Counted from the stretch's first letter, positions 48,744-58,245 are shown. The stretch is DNA of 64,000 bases from Acidovorax sp. RAC01 (GCF_001714725.1 NZ_CP016447.1:682001-746000); one strand, 5' to 3'. Notes: generated from the letters alone by a model not told the origin. Translations and numbers: made by a program.

Positions 48744-50474
48744 CTACGCGCCTTTCTTATCCTGAACCCTAAGCCTTGTTGAGGCCGGCTTCGCGACCGG
48801 CAACCCAAGGGCATGCAACCTCTGATGGCACACCGGGTGCAGGAGCACCCGGTTAGACATAGCGTCCGACCCGCCATTCACCTTGTAAACAATGTGATGA
48901 TCGTGCCAACCGCCTTCATGATCGAGCGGTTCTGTGCAGAGTGCACAGCGCCCGTCCTGGGAGATATACAGCATTGACGCTTCGTAACGATGGCGCAGGC
49001 TCTTTGCCGTGCGTTTCGTCCGCAACATCTCTCCATACTCCTCCCAGACAGGATCAAAGGGGTTGTAGTCTCCTTTGATCTTTTCATGCCTTTCAATCAC
49101 TGTGTCGCTTAATCGCGCCAACCGTTTCATGATCGGTTCGTCTTCTGTACCTACTTTGGCTGCGAACTCTGTCCTTTCACCAATGACCTTCCAGTAACGT
49201 TGGGTGCACCAGCTTGGGGATTTCTTCGGATGTCGCCTCCTCGCCCAGCGGACAAGCCGCCAGTAGATGAGGTAGTCCATCCGACTGAACGTCTCTTTCG
49301 CGACCACCGGTTGGTGATACCTAGCCCATCCCCGAAGGATTGGGTTAAGTTGCGCGATGAGATCCTCCTGTTTTGTCGATAGATGCGTCCTTACGATTTC
49401 CGATACCTTGCGATAGAACGCTTTCACGTTTTTCTTGCTCGGCTTGATTAGCAGCTTTCCACGGTATTTGCGGAAATTCCATCCAAGGAAATCGAAGCCT
49501 CGGTCAATGTGCGTGACGCAGGTCTTTTCCAGCGATAGCCGCAGTCCTCGTTTTGCAAGGAATGCTTCTACCCATGGTCGGACTTCAATCTCTAACAGCT
49601 CTCGTGAGCTCCCAGTGATGACGAAGTCGTCCGCGTAGCGGACCACATTTACTTTGGCTCTACGGGCTTTCACAACACCCAGCCGCGCGTTTAAGTGCGC
49701 GGCGAGTCCCGTTTCCAACCCATTCAGAACGCAATTCGCCAGGGTTGGCGAAATGACACCACCTTGCGGTGTTCCCTCATCTGTCGGCGAGATGCGACCC
49801 TGATGGACCACTCCGGCTTTCAACCATTTCCGTAGCACTTCCCTGTTCATGAGAACACGGTCGAGCATCCAGTCATGGTTGATATGGTCGAAGAACCCCT
49901 GAATGTCGGCTTCCAGTACCCATTCGGCCGAGGCCTTCTGGGACAAGGAAACGAACAACTGGCTCATGGCATCGTGCGTTGAGCGCCCAGTCCGAAAGCC
50001 GTAGCTGTTCGGGTCGCTGGTGCTCTCTGACACTGGTTCCAATGCCAGTAGGAACAACGCCTGCATGGCCCTGTCAAACATGGTCGGAATGCCAAGCGGC
50101 CTTTCCTTCCCGTTTGCTTTGGGAATGTAGACCCGCCGCAAGGGCTGCGGTTTGTACCCTCGAAGATTCTTCAACCGACCGATCGCCGCCCATTTGGAGG
50201 CAGGCGAATCCCAAAGTTCGCGATCGACGCCACTCGTTCGTTTGCCTTGGTTTTCGGTCACTCGTCTCACGGCCAGCGCTCTGGCCGAGAACGAGTGAGT
50301 TAGAGACCTTTGCAGCGCTTTCACGCGGCGCCAGTCTTTTTCTTGCGTAGCCTTCGCTAGACGGGTCTGCGTCGTCCGCACGTTCCGCGCCACTAGACCC
50401 CAATCGATGGAGTGCCAGTCTTGCGGTTCGCGTGAGGACGCAGACTCGTCGCGCGAAGCGACGTGTTTTCTCAT
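48744..50474 (-). CDS. ltrA: Group II intron-encoded reverse transcriptase/maturase
   Basis: A 576-residue multifunctional intron protein. The start at 50474 has GGAGG 5 bases upstream; the frame continues upstream without homology. The reverse transcriptase domain includes QGGVISPTLANCVLNG and the active-site RYADDFVI near residue 280. The maturase X domain follows (LNPILRGWARYHQPVV). The C-terminus is an HNH endonuclease domain with CALC, DHHIVYKVNGGSDAMSNRVLLHPVCHQRLH (about 505-560). Thus RT, maturase, D and En parts are all present, and the protein should support both splicing and retrohoming. Confidence 0.95.
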   Translation of the reverse strand: MRKHVASRDESASSREPQDWHSIDWGLVARNVRTTQTRLAKATQEKDWRRVKALQRSLTHSFSARALAVRRVTENQGKRTSGVDRELWDSPASKWAAIGRLKNLRGYKPQPLRRVYIPKANGKERPLGIPTMFDRAMQALFLLALEPVSESTSDPNSYGFRTGRSTHDAMSQLFVSLSQKASAEWVLEADIQGFFDHINHDWMLDRVLMNREVLRKWLKAGVVHQGRISPTDEGTPQGGVISPTLANCVLNGLETGLAAHLNARLGVVKARRAKVNVVRYADDFVITGSSRELLEIEVRPWVEAFLAKRGLRLSLEKTCVTHIDRGFDFLGWNFRKYRGKLLIKPSKKNVKAFYRKVSEIVRTHLSTKQEDLIAQLNPILRGWARYHQPVVAKETFSRMDYLIYWRLVRWARRRHPKKSPSWCTQRYWKVIGERTEFAAKVGTEDEPIMKRLARLSDTVIERHEKIKGDYNPFDPVWEEYGEMLRTKRTAKSLRHRYEASMLYISQDGRCALCTEPLDHEGGWHDHHIVYKVNGGSDAMSNRVLLHPVCHQRLHALGLPVAKPASTRLRVQDKKGA

Positions 50475-50838
50475 GCTTTCCTCCAGGTTGAACCCCTGGA
50501 GACGCACACCTCCCCCGAAGGGGAATTGCATCCCTTCGGGGTCAGTTTGAACTTAGTCAGTCGTGTAACGACGATTGCACCACGCGGAAGTCAGCACGCT
50601 TTCGCGTCAGGGCACGGGCCCCTATGCCACCCATTACAGGTAACCATTCGCTTTCTCCGCTATCCCATACCCCCTCATCCAACAGGTCGTCTCGCGACTT
50701 CCCTGCCCTTGCGCAGAGCGCTTGGGCGGACAGTGGGGCTTACCACGTTCCCTGCCTTGCCGACGAATGACAACTTGCGTTGTTTACGTCTATCCGTTTA
50801 GGGCTCATCTCTCCAGGGGCTGCATGTGTGACGACGAA

Positions 50839-50857
50839 CACCTAGTTTTGACAGGTG
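50839..50857 (-). other. Candidate EBS1 hairpin of the intron
   Basis: Minus strand CACCT-GTCAAAACT-AGGTG: 5-bp stem, and the 9-base loop contains CAAAAC, the exact complement of the GTTTTG that precedes the proposed 5' splice site. This is the arrangement expected for exon-binding site 1 in domain I. Confidence 0.7.
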
Positions 50858-51311
50858 ATGCCAGCAGCGGACCGTTTGGTTACGGCCTATCAGCAGATTT
50901 GGCCGCTCAATTGTTACCCTGGTTCAAACGATGATTCACTTATGTTGCCCATGCGGAACTAGCCTAGCGTCCTATATCACCTCTGCTGGCGATGGTCCTG
51001 ACGCCCCCCTCGCAGGGGACCCCAGCCGTGTTACGGGGACGCATTGTCGAGCGGGCTTCACACGGAGACGTTACCGTCCCCGCATGCCACTCTAGGCTAC
51101 TCATGGTCGTACAAGAGGTCACAGCACTTCGGACGAAGGTGTGACAAGGCAAAACAGAGCAGAGCACTCTGAGAGTCAGAGATGCGCAGCGCAATTTACA
51201 AGGTGACCAATCCGTGGACGGATTTGGTCATCCCATTGGCGAGTTCCGCTTGTGGCGGACTCGTCGGCAAGTTGCGCGAGCGCCACAGACGGCATCACTG
51301 CCGCGATGAAA

Positions 51312-51501
51312 GCAGGTTTAACCCTGCATTGCAGTCGGTTTTACCCGCTGCAATTATCAAAACCGCAACTAGGTTGCGGTCTGTAGAGGACCGTTTTACC
51401 GGCTCTCAATCTCTAAATAAAAGCACCGTAAGTGCTTGATTTAATTGCTAATTATTTAGTGAGGCTAGCTACCTCTCTCAGAGCAACACGTTACGTGTCG
51501 C
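51312..51501 (-). other. Cluster of six short hairpins at the 5' end of the intron
   Basis: Successive palindromes on the plus strand: GCAGG-TTTAAC-CCTGC (51312-51327), GCAGTCGG-TTTTA-CCCGCTGC-type (51331-51351), CCGCAAC-TAG-GTTGCGG (51363-51379), GAGGACCG-TTTTAC-CGGCTC (51385-51405), AAGCAC-CGTAA-GTGCTT (51421-51437) and ACACG-TTA-CGTGT (51486-51498). Most loops have TTTAC/GTAAA. They may be an expanded domain I or an element inserted there. Confidence 0.65.
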
Positions 51502-51514
51502 ACCAAAACCCTCA

Positions 51515-51545
51515 ATTATAGGCGGCATGCCCCTGCGCAAGCCCT
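51515..51545 (-). promoter_or_regulatory. Candidate promoter of the fmdB-aspS run
   Basis: Minus-strand TATAAT (51515-51520) is a perfect -10 box. The nearest -35 like sequence, TTGCGC, is 14 bases upstream, which is short. Transcription would start at about 51508-51510, only about six bases before the proposed intron 5' end. A stem-loop at 51541-51558 (GCCCTGC-ACCG-GCAGGGC on the minus strand) lies between it and the symporter stop. Confidence 0.5.
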
Positions 51546-51558
51546 GCCGGTGCAGGGC
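51541..51558 (-). terminator. Stem-loop after the symporter gene
   Basis: A 7-bp perfect stem GCCCTGC/GCAGGGC with a 4-base loop, 8 bp after the symporter stop at 51566. No T run follows on the minus strand, so termination is only partly supported. Confidence 0.5.
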
Positions 51559-51565
51559 CCCGGTG

Positions 51566-53020
51566 TCAGGTGGGTGCACTGCCTTCGTAGTGCGTGACAT
51601 GGCCCTTGTGGTCGTCGATGAACTGGGGGGCCAGCGAGCCGGCCAGCATGCCCACGAGCGCGGCCAGCAGCCCGGCCAGCTGCTGCGGGAACGCTTCCGA
51701 CAGCATGGGGCTGGCCACAAACAGCAGCCAGACGCCCAGGCCCATCACCACGGCCAGCAAAGCCCCCTGGGTGGTGGCACGCTTCCAGTACAACCCGAAT
51801 ACCAGCGGCACGAAGGCACCCACCAGCGGCACCTGGTACGCACCCGACACCAGGTCATAGATGGACGTGCCTTGCATGGTGATGGCATACATCAGCACGC
51901 AGGCCGTGAACACCAGCACCGAGATCCGCATGGCCTTGAGCGTCTGCGCGTCGGTCATGCCCGGGCGCAGGTTGTGCAGGATGTTTTCGACGAACGTGGT
52001 GGACGGCGCCAGCAAGGTGGCAGATGCCGTGGACATGATGGCCGACAGCAGCGCGCCAAAGAAGGCCACCTGCAGCACCAGCGGCATGCGCTCCATCACC
52101 AGGGTGGGCAGCACTTTTTGCGGATCGTCCTTGAGCAGCGCCTGGGTTGCTTCGGGCATCACCAGCAGGGCGGCCGTCACGATGAACATGGGCACGAAGG
52201 CGAACAGCAGGTAGAGCGTGCCGCCGATGATCGGACCCTTGCGGGCGGTCTCTGCGCTGTTGGACGACATCACGCGCTGGAACACGTCCTGCTGCGGGAT
52301 GGAGCCCAGCATCATGGTGATGGCGGCAGCGAAGAAGAACGTCCATTCCTTCAGACCGCCCGTGGGGAAGAACTGGAACTTGCCCTCACGCGCCGCATAG
52401 TCGATAACCTTGCCCGCACCGCCTGCCAGATCAGCCGCGAACCATGCCACGGCAAAGAGGCCGACGGTAATAACGATCATTTGCACGAAATCCGTCATCG
52501 CCACCGACCACATGCCTCCATACAGCGTGTAGATCAGCACTACGGCCGTGCCGATCACCATGCCCATCGTGATGGACACCGCGCCTTGTGTCAGCAGGTT
52601 GAACACCAGGCCCAAAGCGGTGATCTGCGCTGCCACCCAGCCCAGGTAGCTGCACAGGATGACCGCGGAGCAGATCACCTCGATCACGCGGCCGTAGCGC
52701 TGGCGGTAGTAGTCACCCAACGTGATGAGGTTCTTGCGGTAGAGCTTGTAGGCAAAAAAGACGCCCACCAGGATCAGGCACATGGAGGCGCCAAACGGGT
52801 CCTCCACCACGGCGCCCAGGCCGCCTTCCACGAATTTGGCCGACACACCCAGCACGGTTTCCGACCCGAACCACGTGGCAAAGGTGGTGGCAATCACCAC
52901 TGCCAACGGCAGGCTGCGGCCCGCCACCGCATAGTCGGCCGTGTTGTGAACGCGCCGCGCGGCATACAGCCCCACGGCGATCGAGATCAGCAGGTACACA
53001 ACGATGAATGTCAACAGCAT
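51566..53020 (-). CDS. Sodium:solute symporter (SSS family)
   Basis: A 484-residue inner-membrane secondary transporter with about 13 helices. I start at 53020 (MLLTFIVVYLLISIAVGLYAARRVHNTADYAVAGRSLP), where the first helix begins. The SSS fold markers are GGMWSVAMTDFVQMIVI in the TM5-6 region and SSAxxxxxTASATLLAPSTTFVENIL. The middle GSIPQQDVFQRVMSSNSAETA also fits. The substrate (sugar, amino acid, proline-like or short carboxylate) cannot be inferred. It is upstream of the promoter that serves the aspS run. Confidence 0.9.
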   Translation of the reverse strand: MLLTFIVVYLLISIAVGLYAARRVHNTADYAVAGRSLPLAVVIATTFATWFGSETVLGVSAKFVEGGLGAVVEDPFGASMCLILVGVFFAYKLYRKNLITLGDYYRQRYGRVIEVICSAVILCSYLGWVAAQITALGLVFNLLTQGAVSITMGMVIGTAVVLIYTLYGGMWSVAMTDFVQMIVITVGLFAVAWFAADLAGGAGKVIDYAAREGKFQFFPTGGLKEWTFFFAAAITMMLGSIPQQDVFQRVMSSNSAETARKGPIIGGTLYLLFAFVPMFIVTAALLVMPEATQALLKDDPQKVLPTLVMERMPLVLQVAFFGALLSAIMSTASATLLAPSTTFVENILHNLRPGMTDAQTLKAMRISVLVFTACVLMYAITMQGTSIYDLVSGAYQVPLVGAFVPLVFGLYWKRATTQGALLAVVMGLGVWLLFVASPMLSEAFPQQLAGLLAALVGMLAGSLAPQFIDDHKGHVTHYEGSAPT

Positions 53021-53412
53021 GGCGCCGCTCCGAAGATCCAAGGGTGTTGCAAGAAAAGTGCGCACACGGTACCGGACTCGGTCTCTAGGTCCGGCGGCCT
53101 GCGCACAGCGGGGCTCGGCGCAAGCCAGGCTTACAGATTCAGGCGCAAAGCGGGTTTCGTGGATGGCCAGCGCATTACGCACGCAGCGCCACGCAGCCCA
53201 CCACCAGCCCCCCGATGCCTCCAGAACCTGCAGGCTCAGGACCCGCACCCAGTCCCTGCCACAAAACGTAACGAATAGCGCTGGGGATTATGAATGCAAC
53301 TTCCGGACCACGGGCGCAAGCCCGTTCCCGGCGAGGCACAAATCGTGTGGCGCGCGGCCCACAGCTACAGCGGGGCTGTACTCAGCCTCCAGGCTGTATG
53401 ACCCTGCCGCTT
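53021..53412. other. About 390 bp without a recognisable gene
   Basis: Between the symporter start and the ubiB end I find no convincing reading frame. It presumably includes the symporter promoter (minus strand) and the ubiB 3' end. GGGCGCAAGCCCG near 53315 is a small hairpin. No repeat of the two families described here is present. Confidence 0.6.
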
Positions 53413-54984
53413 TCAGAAGATGCGCAGGCGCACGAAAAACTGCATCACCAGCAGGCCGAGGACAAACCCGACACCGCCATAGATGATGGCTTGCAGGAGA
53501 CGGTTCGTGCGGTGCTGGGCATCGAGAAGCTCGCGCACCACCTGGTTCTGGCCATCCAGCGGCTTGCGCTGGCGCAGCGCGTCGTACAGCAGGCGCGGCA
53601 ACTCCGGAATCAGCTTGGCGTAGTGCGGCGCCTCGGCCCGCAGTTCGCGCCACATGCGCTGTGGCCCCATCTGTTCAAGCATCCACTTTTCGAGAAACGG
53701 CTTGGCGGTACTCCACAGGTCCAGCTCGGGGTCCAGCTCGCGGCCCAGACCTTCGATATTGAGCAAGGTTTTCTGCAAAAGCACCAGCTGCGGCTGGATC
53801 TCGACATGGAAGCGCCGGGACGTCTGGAACAGGCGCATAAGCACCAATCCCAGCGATATTTCCTTGAGCGGCCGGTCAAAATACGGCTCGCACACGGCGC
53901 GGATGGCCGACTCCAGGTCGTTGACGCGCGTGTTCGGCGGCACCCAGCCGCTTTCGATGTGCAGCTCGGCCACCCGCTTGTAGTCGCGCCGGAAAAACGC
54001 CACGAAGTTCTGGGCCAGGTATTCCTTGTCCGACTCGGTGAGCGTGCCCACGATGCCGAAATCGAGCGAGATATAGCGCCCGAACGTGGCCGGCTCCAGG
54101 CTCACCTGGATGTTGCCGGGGTGCATGTCGGCATGAAAGAACCCGTCGCGGAACACCTGGGTGAAAAAGATCGTGACACCGTCGCGTGCGAGCTTCGGGA
54201 TGTCCACATCGGCAGCGCGCAAGCGGTCGATCTGGCTGATGGGCACGCCCTTCATGCGCTGCATCACCATCACTTCGGGGTGGCAGAAGTCCCAGAAGAT
54301 TTCCGGGATGAGCACCAGGTCCAGGCCCTGCATGTTGCGGCGCAGCTGCGCGGCATTGGCCGCCTCGCGCACCAGGTCCAGCTCGTCGTGCAGGTAGTTG
54401 TCGAACTCGGCCACCACCTCACGCGGCTTCAGGCGCTTGCCGTCGGCCGACAGGCTTTCGACCCAGCCGGCCATCAGGCGCATCAGGCCCAGGTCTTTCT
54501 CGATCACCGGGAGCATGCCGGGGCGAAGCACCTTCACCGCCACCTCGCGCTCGACGCCATCGCGGTCGCGCAGCGTGGCAAAGTGCACCTGGGCAATCGA
54601 TGCGCTGGCCACCGGCTTGCGGTCAAAGGTGAGAAACACCTCATCGACCGGACGCCGGAAAGCGCGCTCGATGGTGGCAATGGCAACCTCGGCAGGAAAC
54701 GGTGGTACCCGGTCCTGCAGCAGCGCCAGCTCGTCGGCCACGTCAGCCGGCAGCAGGTCGCGGCGGGTGGAGAGTACCTGGCCGAACTTCACAAAGATGG
54801 GGCCCAGGCTTTCCAACGCCTGGCGCAGCCGCTGGCCGCGCGGCGCATCCAGGTTGCGCCCGACCGACAGAGCGCGCGAAAGCAGCCGCAGCCAGGGTTT
54901 CTGGAAGCTGTCCAGCAGCAGGCCATCCAGGCCATACCGGAACACCACCCACAGGATGGTGAAACCCCGCAGCAGGCGCTTCAT
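53413..54984 (-). CDS. ubiB: Ubiquinone biosynthesis regulatory ATPase UbiB
   Basis: UbiB is an atypical ADCK/ABC1 kinase-fold ATPase needed for ubiquinone synthesis. The KxGQ motif [14 protein letters not shown] is at residues 66-79, the ATP-binding pocket includes ASASIAQVH and VAVKVLRPG, the nucleotide loop is [11 protein letters not shown] and the metal-binding is LDFGIVG. Two membrane helices close the 523-residue protein ([19 protein letters not shown]). The ATG overlaps the ubiJ stop by 4 bp. Confidence 0.97.
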   Translation of the reverse strand: MKRLLRGFTILWVVFRYGLDGLLLDSFQKPWLRLLSRALSVGRNLDAPRGQRLRQALESLGPIFVKFGQVLSTRRDLLPADVADELALLQDRVPPFPAEVAIATIERAFRRPVDEVFLTFDRKPVASASIAQVHFATLRDRDGVEREVAVKVLRPGMLPVIEKDLGLMRLMAGWVESLSADGKRLKPREVVAEFDNYLHDELDLVREAANAAQLRRNMQGLDLVLIPEIFWDFCHPEVMVMQRMKGVPISQIDRLRAADVDIPKLARDGVTIFFTQVFRDGFFHADMHPGNIQVSLEPATFGRYISLDFGIVGTLTESDKEYLAQNFVAFFRRDYKRVAELHIESGWVPPNTRVNDLESAIRAVCEPYFDRPLKEISLGLVLMRLFQTSRRFHVEIQPQLVLLQKTLLNIEGLGRELDPELDLWSTAKPFLEKWMLEQMGPQRMWRELRAEAPHYAKLIPELPRLLYDALRQRKPLDGQNQVVRELLDAQHRTNRLLQAIIYGGVGFVLGLLVMQFFVRLRIF

Positions 54985-55634
54985 GCGCCGGCCCGGTCAG
55001 AACTGCCAGACGGGGCAGCGGGCGCCCCCGGCGCCGCAGGCAAGCCGCTGGCCACAGGCGCCACCGATGCCGGGTGCGCCGATGGAGCTGGCGTAGCCGT
55101 AGCTGCAGACGCCATGCGCGAGCCGACGAACTGCCGCAGCGCCTGCGCAGCCCGCCCGGCCACCTGCCCCACAGTGTGCGCAGGTGCGTCGCCGATCACG
55201 CGGGCCAGGTCTTCCTCGACATCCCAGCGCACATGGTCCACCAGCCAGTTGATTTCAGCCGCAAGTTGCACATCGCCCTCGATGCGGATGGCCGGCTTGT
55301 CGCCCCGCAGGGCGGTCTGCGCCAGCGACAAAGGCGAAGTTTCGGTGACCTCCAGCCGCAGGTCAGGCTGCGCACCCTCAGGCGCCAGGTTCAGAAGCCC
55401 GGCCGGGGTGATCACCAGCGCCATCGAATAGGCGCGCCACTGGACGCGGGCAATGCGCCCTTTTTGGCGCACCAGCCGCTCCATGGCCTCGGATTCCTGC
55501 ATCAGCACATGATTGAGGAACAGCACGATCCGCTGCTGCGCCTCGTGCACCAGCCACTGGGGTGGCTGCGGCCCTGCGGCCACGCGCTCGAAAAGGCCAT
55601 CCAGAAAAGAAAAAGGGGACTGTGGTGTTGCCAT
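54981..55634 (-). CDS. ubiJ: Ubiquinone biosynthesis accessory factor UbiJ
   Basis: UbiJ is an SCP2-fold lipid-binding protein of the soluble Ubi complex. This 217-residue protein starts [21 protein letters not shown], carries the SCP2-like region ([24 protein letters not shown]...[18 protein letters not shown]) and ends in a Pro/Ala-rich disordered tail. Its position, translationally coupled to ubiB and two genes after ubiE, supports the assignment. Confidence 0.92.
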   Translation of the reverse strand: MATPQSPFSFLDGLFERVAAGPQPPQWLVHEAQQRIVLFLNHVLMQESEAMERLVRQKGRIARVQWRAYSMALVITPAGLLNLAPEGAQPDLRLEVTETSPLSLAQTALRGDKPAIRIEGDVQLAAEINWLVDHVRWDVEEDLARVIGDAPAHTVGQVAGRAAQALRQFVGSRMASAATATPAPSAHPASVAPVASGLPAAPGAPAAPSGSSDRAGA

Positions 55635-55687
55635 AGTCCCCGATTATTCCCTGAACCCGGCTCACGCCGGGCAGGAGCATCCCCTGC

Positions 55688-56701
55688 TTACTGCAGGGCT
55701 TGCACGCCCGCCACCAGCCAGCCAGAGCCGCCCGCCTTGGGCTTGGTCATGTTCCACACTTCGCGGAACGGGCTCGGGCCTGCAGAAGGCTCCTCGCGGA
55801 TCATGCCGGAGAACTCGACGCTGGCCATGTAGCCATCGGCCAGCTCCTCAATGCCGAGGAGCTGCGCCTCGATCATCACCACGTCGGTCAGGTTGGGCTG
55901 TGCGCCGCGGTGATCCTCGCGCTCGCTCAGCTGGGTGCGAATCTCGTTAAGCATGCCGTCGGTCATCATCGAACGCAGGGTGGCGATGTCCGAACGATCC
56001 CAGGCGCCTTGCAGGGTGACGAAGTTGCGCTTGGCCGCTGCCAGAAAATTCTCGGTGTCAAAGCCCTCCGGAATGCCCCAGTTCTGCGAGCCCGACAGAC
56101 CAGACCCGATGGTCACACCCGTACCGGCACCCTGACCGCCCGACGCATTGCGCGTGGCGTCAAACGCCATGCTGCTGCGCTCCCAGGGGCGTGCCGAGGC
56201 ATCGTTGCCCACGTTGTTGGGGCTGTACTGCGGCGGCACCTGCGCTGCCGACGGCGTGGCGGCACCCGCGCCCTGGAAGGCCAGGGGCGAGTTCGACGAG
56301 GCGGCTGCACCACCCTGGCGGGCACGCATCACCATCTTGAAGATGGCAAAGGCAGCCAGCGCAAACAGGGCAAACATCAGGATCTGGCCAAAGCCTTCAC
56401 CCATGCCCAGCGAGTGGGCCAGCCAGGCCAGGCCCAGGCCAGCGGCCAGACCGCCCAGCATGGCGCCCCAGGGCTTCTTGGGGGCAGCGGCTGCTGCGCC
56501 AGGCGCGGCGGCGGGCTTGGCCGCGGCAGCGTTGGTTGCGCCTTGCGCGGGCGCACCCGGCGTGGACGGCGTAGCCGACTCGCGCTGGGTCACGTTGTTC
56601 GACTGCTGTCCAGAGGACTTGCCGCCGCCAAGACGCTTGGCATCGGCGTCCACGTGGACTACCGCCATCAGCGCCACCAAAACCACAGACCACAGTTTCA
56701 T
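55688..56701 (-). CDS. Tim44-domain membrane protein
   Basis: A 337-residue protein with a signal-like N-terminus (MKLWSVVLVALMAVVHVDADAKRLGGGKSSGQQSNNV), Ala-rich linker, one or two membrane helices (WGAMLGGLAAGLGLAWLAHSLGMGEGFGQILMFALFALAAFAIFKMVMRA) and a C-terminal Tim44-like domain (ENFLAAAKRNFVTLQGAWDRSDIATLRSMMTDGM...WLVAGVQAL). Family members occur between ubiE and ubiJ/ubiB in many betaproteobacteria; function is not established, maybe membrane tethering of the Ubi complex. Confidence 0.88.
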   Translation of the reverse strand: MKLWSVVLVALMAVVHVDADAKRLGGGKSSGQQSNNVTQRESATPSTPGAPAQGATNAAAAKPAAAPGAAAAAPKKPWGAMLGGLAAGLGLAWLAHSLGMGEGFGQILMFALFALAAFAIFKMVMRARQGGAAASSNSPLAFQGAGAATPSAAQVPPQYSPNNVGNDASARPWERSSMAFDATRNASGGQGAGTGVTIGSGLSGSQNWGIPEGFDTENFLAAAKRNFVTLQGAWDRSDIATLRSMMTDGMLNEIRTQLSEREDHRGAQPNLTDVVMIEAQLLGIEELADGYMASVEFSGMIREEPSAGPSPFREVWNMTKPKAGGSGWLVAGVQALQ

Positions 56702-56760
56702 CGTGTCATCTCCGTTATGTCATTCATCCACATCGACCGCAAATCACCCGTGAATTGCAA

Positions 56761-57492
56761 TCAGCACTTGATTCCAACATGCAACGCAACAACCCCACCC
56801 GTCATGTTGTGATAGTCCACATGGCCAAAGCCGTTTTGCTGCATCAGGGTCTTGAGTTCTTCCTGCCCCGGATGCATGCGGATCGACTCGGCCAGGTAAC
56901 GGTAGCTGGCGTCATCGCCCGCCACCATCTTGCCCAGCCGGGGCAGCACCTTGAAGGAATACCAGTCGTAGGCCTTCTCCAGCGGCTTGGCCACCTTGGA
57001 AAATTCGAGCACGAGCAGCTTGCCGCCGGGCTTGAGCACGCGGCACATCTCGGCAATCGCCCGGTCCTTGTGCGTCATGTTGCGCAGCCCGAAGGCCACG
57101 CTCACCACGTCAAAGTGGGCATCGGGAAACGGCAGCTTCTCGGCATCGCACACCAGCGTGGGCAGTACCACGCCCGCATCGATCAGGCGATCGCGCCCCA
57201 CGCGCAGCATGGCTTCGTTGATGTCGGTGTGCACCACGCGGCCAGACGTGCCGACTTTCTTTGAAAACGCCAGCGCCAGGTCGCCCGTGCCGCCGGCAAT
57301 GTCCAGCACCTGGCTGCCTTCGCGCAGGTTGGCCACCATCACGGTGTACGCCTTCCAGGCGCGGTGCAGGCCAGCCGACATCAGGTCGTTCATGATGTCG
57401 TAGCGCGACGCGACCGAGTCGAACACGCCCCGCACCTTGCGGGCTTTTTCCTGCTCGTCGACCGACTGGAATCCGAAATGAGTGGTGCTCAT
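56761..57492 (-). CDS. ubiE: Ubiquinone/menaquinone C-methyltransferase UbiE
   Basis: UbiE adds the C-methyl group to the demethylated quinone precursors with S-adenosylmethionine. The 243-residue protein has the SAM-binding glycine-rich motif [15 protein letters not shown] (about 63-77), the family-specific [24 protein letters not shown] and [31 protein letters not shown]. First gene of the ubiE-Tim44-ubiJ-ubiB run on the minus strand. Confidence 0.97.
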   Translation of the reverse strand: MSTTHFGFQSVDEQEKARKVRGVFDSVASRYDIMNDLMSAGLHRAWKAYTVMVANLREGSQVLDIAGGTGDLALAFSKKVGTSGRVVHTDINEAMLRVGRDRLIDAGVVLPTLVCDAEKLPFPDAHFDVVSVAFGLRNMTHKDRAIAEMCRVLKPGGKLLVLEFSKVAKPLEKAYDWYSFKVLPRLGKMVAGDDASYRYLAESIRMHPGQEELKTLMQQNGFGHVDYHNMTGGVVALHVGIKC

Positions 57493-57591
57493 GATTTGAT
57501 GCTAGGCGCGCGAGCGCCCGGGGTACAGCGACAACCCCGCACCCGAACGGGGCATGTGTCGCATATTGGACAACGCTATTTCAAGCCATAC

Positions 57592-57645
57592 AGGGCTCTA
57601 TCGCTTGTTCTGATTGGCCTGATAGCTACTAAATTTATAGCGAAA
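57592..57645. repeat. AT-rich mini-repeat (copy 6) ahead of ubiE
   Basis: GGGCTCTATCGCTTGTTCTG, then ATTGGCCTGATAGC, then TACTAAATTTATAGCG. The core GCTACTAAATTTATAGC is the best-preserved copy. It matches the copy at 60.3 kb over about 40 bases with few changes and lies between DUF971 and ubiE. Confidence 0.75.
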
Positions 57646-57684
57646 TGATTCACGGCGCGCGGAACAACCGTGCGCGAAGCCGCT

Positions 57685-58119
57685 TCAATGGCTGCCGCAG
57701 GCATGCCCGCCACCGCCGCCACCCTCGCCCGCCATGGGCGCATCGCGGTCTGCGCCTGCCGCCGCCAGGCGCTCGGTGTACTGCGTCCACAGTGCATCCT
57801 GCTGCTGGCCCAGTTCGTACAGGTAGTCCCAGCTGAAGATACCGCTGTCGTGCCCGTCGGAAAACGTGGGCTTCACCGCGTAGTTGCCCACGGGCTCCAG
57901 GTTCACCAGCGTGACTTCGCGCTTGCCGGTCTGCAGCACTTCCTGACCGGGGCCGTGGCCCTGCACCTCGGCCGACGGCGAATACACGCGCATCAGCTCG
58001 AACGGAATCCGAAACGCCGCGCCGTCAGAAAACGCGACCTCCAGCACACGCGACTGGCCATGCACCGTGATCGACTCGGGGGTGGGCGCACCCGTTTTCA
58101 AACCTGCCATGGGGATCAC
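57685..58119 (-). CDS. DUF971 (GBBH-like N-terminal) protein
   Basis: A 144-residue DUF971 protein. The segment ITVHGQSRVLEVAFSDGAAFRIPFELMRVYSPSAEVQGHGPGQEVLQTGKREVTLVNLEPVGNYAVKPTFSDGHDSGIFSWDYLYELG is characteristic, including a His/Asp cluster that in relatives may bind zinc or iron. The C-terminus ends in a Gly-rich tail with His and Cys (GGGGGHACGSH), possibly metal-binding. The function is unknown, though it is often next to ubiE in betaproteobacteria. Confidence 0.9.
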   Translation of the reverse strand: MIPMAGLKTGAPTPESITVHGQSRVLEVAFSDGAAFRIPFELMRVYSPSAEVQGHGPGQEVLQTGKREVTLVNLEPVGNYAVKPTFSDGHDSGIFSWDYLYELGQQQDALWTQYTERLAAAGADRDAPMAGEGGGGGGHACGSH

Positions 58120-58245
58120 CTATCAAACAGTTGCGAAATCAGCCCGCCATTGTCCCACCGCAGGGTTCGGTCAGCGGCCTGCGGGGGCTCAGCAATCGCT
58201 GGGGCCCGTGCGGCACGGGCCGGCATGGGGCCTGCGCCTGCGCGT

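Larger units (their letters stand above)
48630..51503 (-). mobile_element. Group II intron (approximately 2.9 kb) in the leader of the fmdB-aspS run
   Basis: On the minus strand the candidate 5' end at 51503 reads GTGCGAC, matching the GUGYG rule. The last bases are domain V (48666-48699), an 11-bp hairpin that fits domain VI (GGGATGGTCCA-GTAA-TGGGCTGTCCC) and an end at or near CTAC (48630). The multidomain protein is coded inside. The six bases before 51503 are GTTTTG, perfectly matched by CAAAAC in the apical loop of the hairpin at 50839-50857 (EBS1). AATTG two to five bases further upstream can pair with CAATT at about 50910. The 3' end is approximate. The stretch ahead of EBS1 is about 650 bases, longer than usual. 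AT-rich compared with its flanks between 51300 and 51503. Confidence 0.8.

Noticed and set aside
48744..50474. Retron or DGR reverse transcriptase
   Set aside because: The protein has maturase X and HNH endonuclease parts and lies with a domain V, so it is a group II intron protein.
51312..51437. CRISPR array or integron attC series
   Set aside because: The palindromes differ in stem sequence and spacing, there are no identical direct repeats with unique spacers, and no cas or integrase gene is near.
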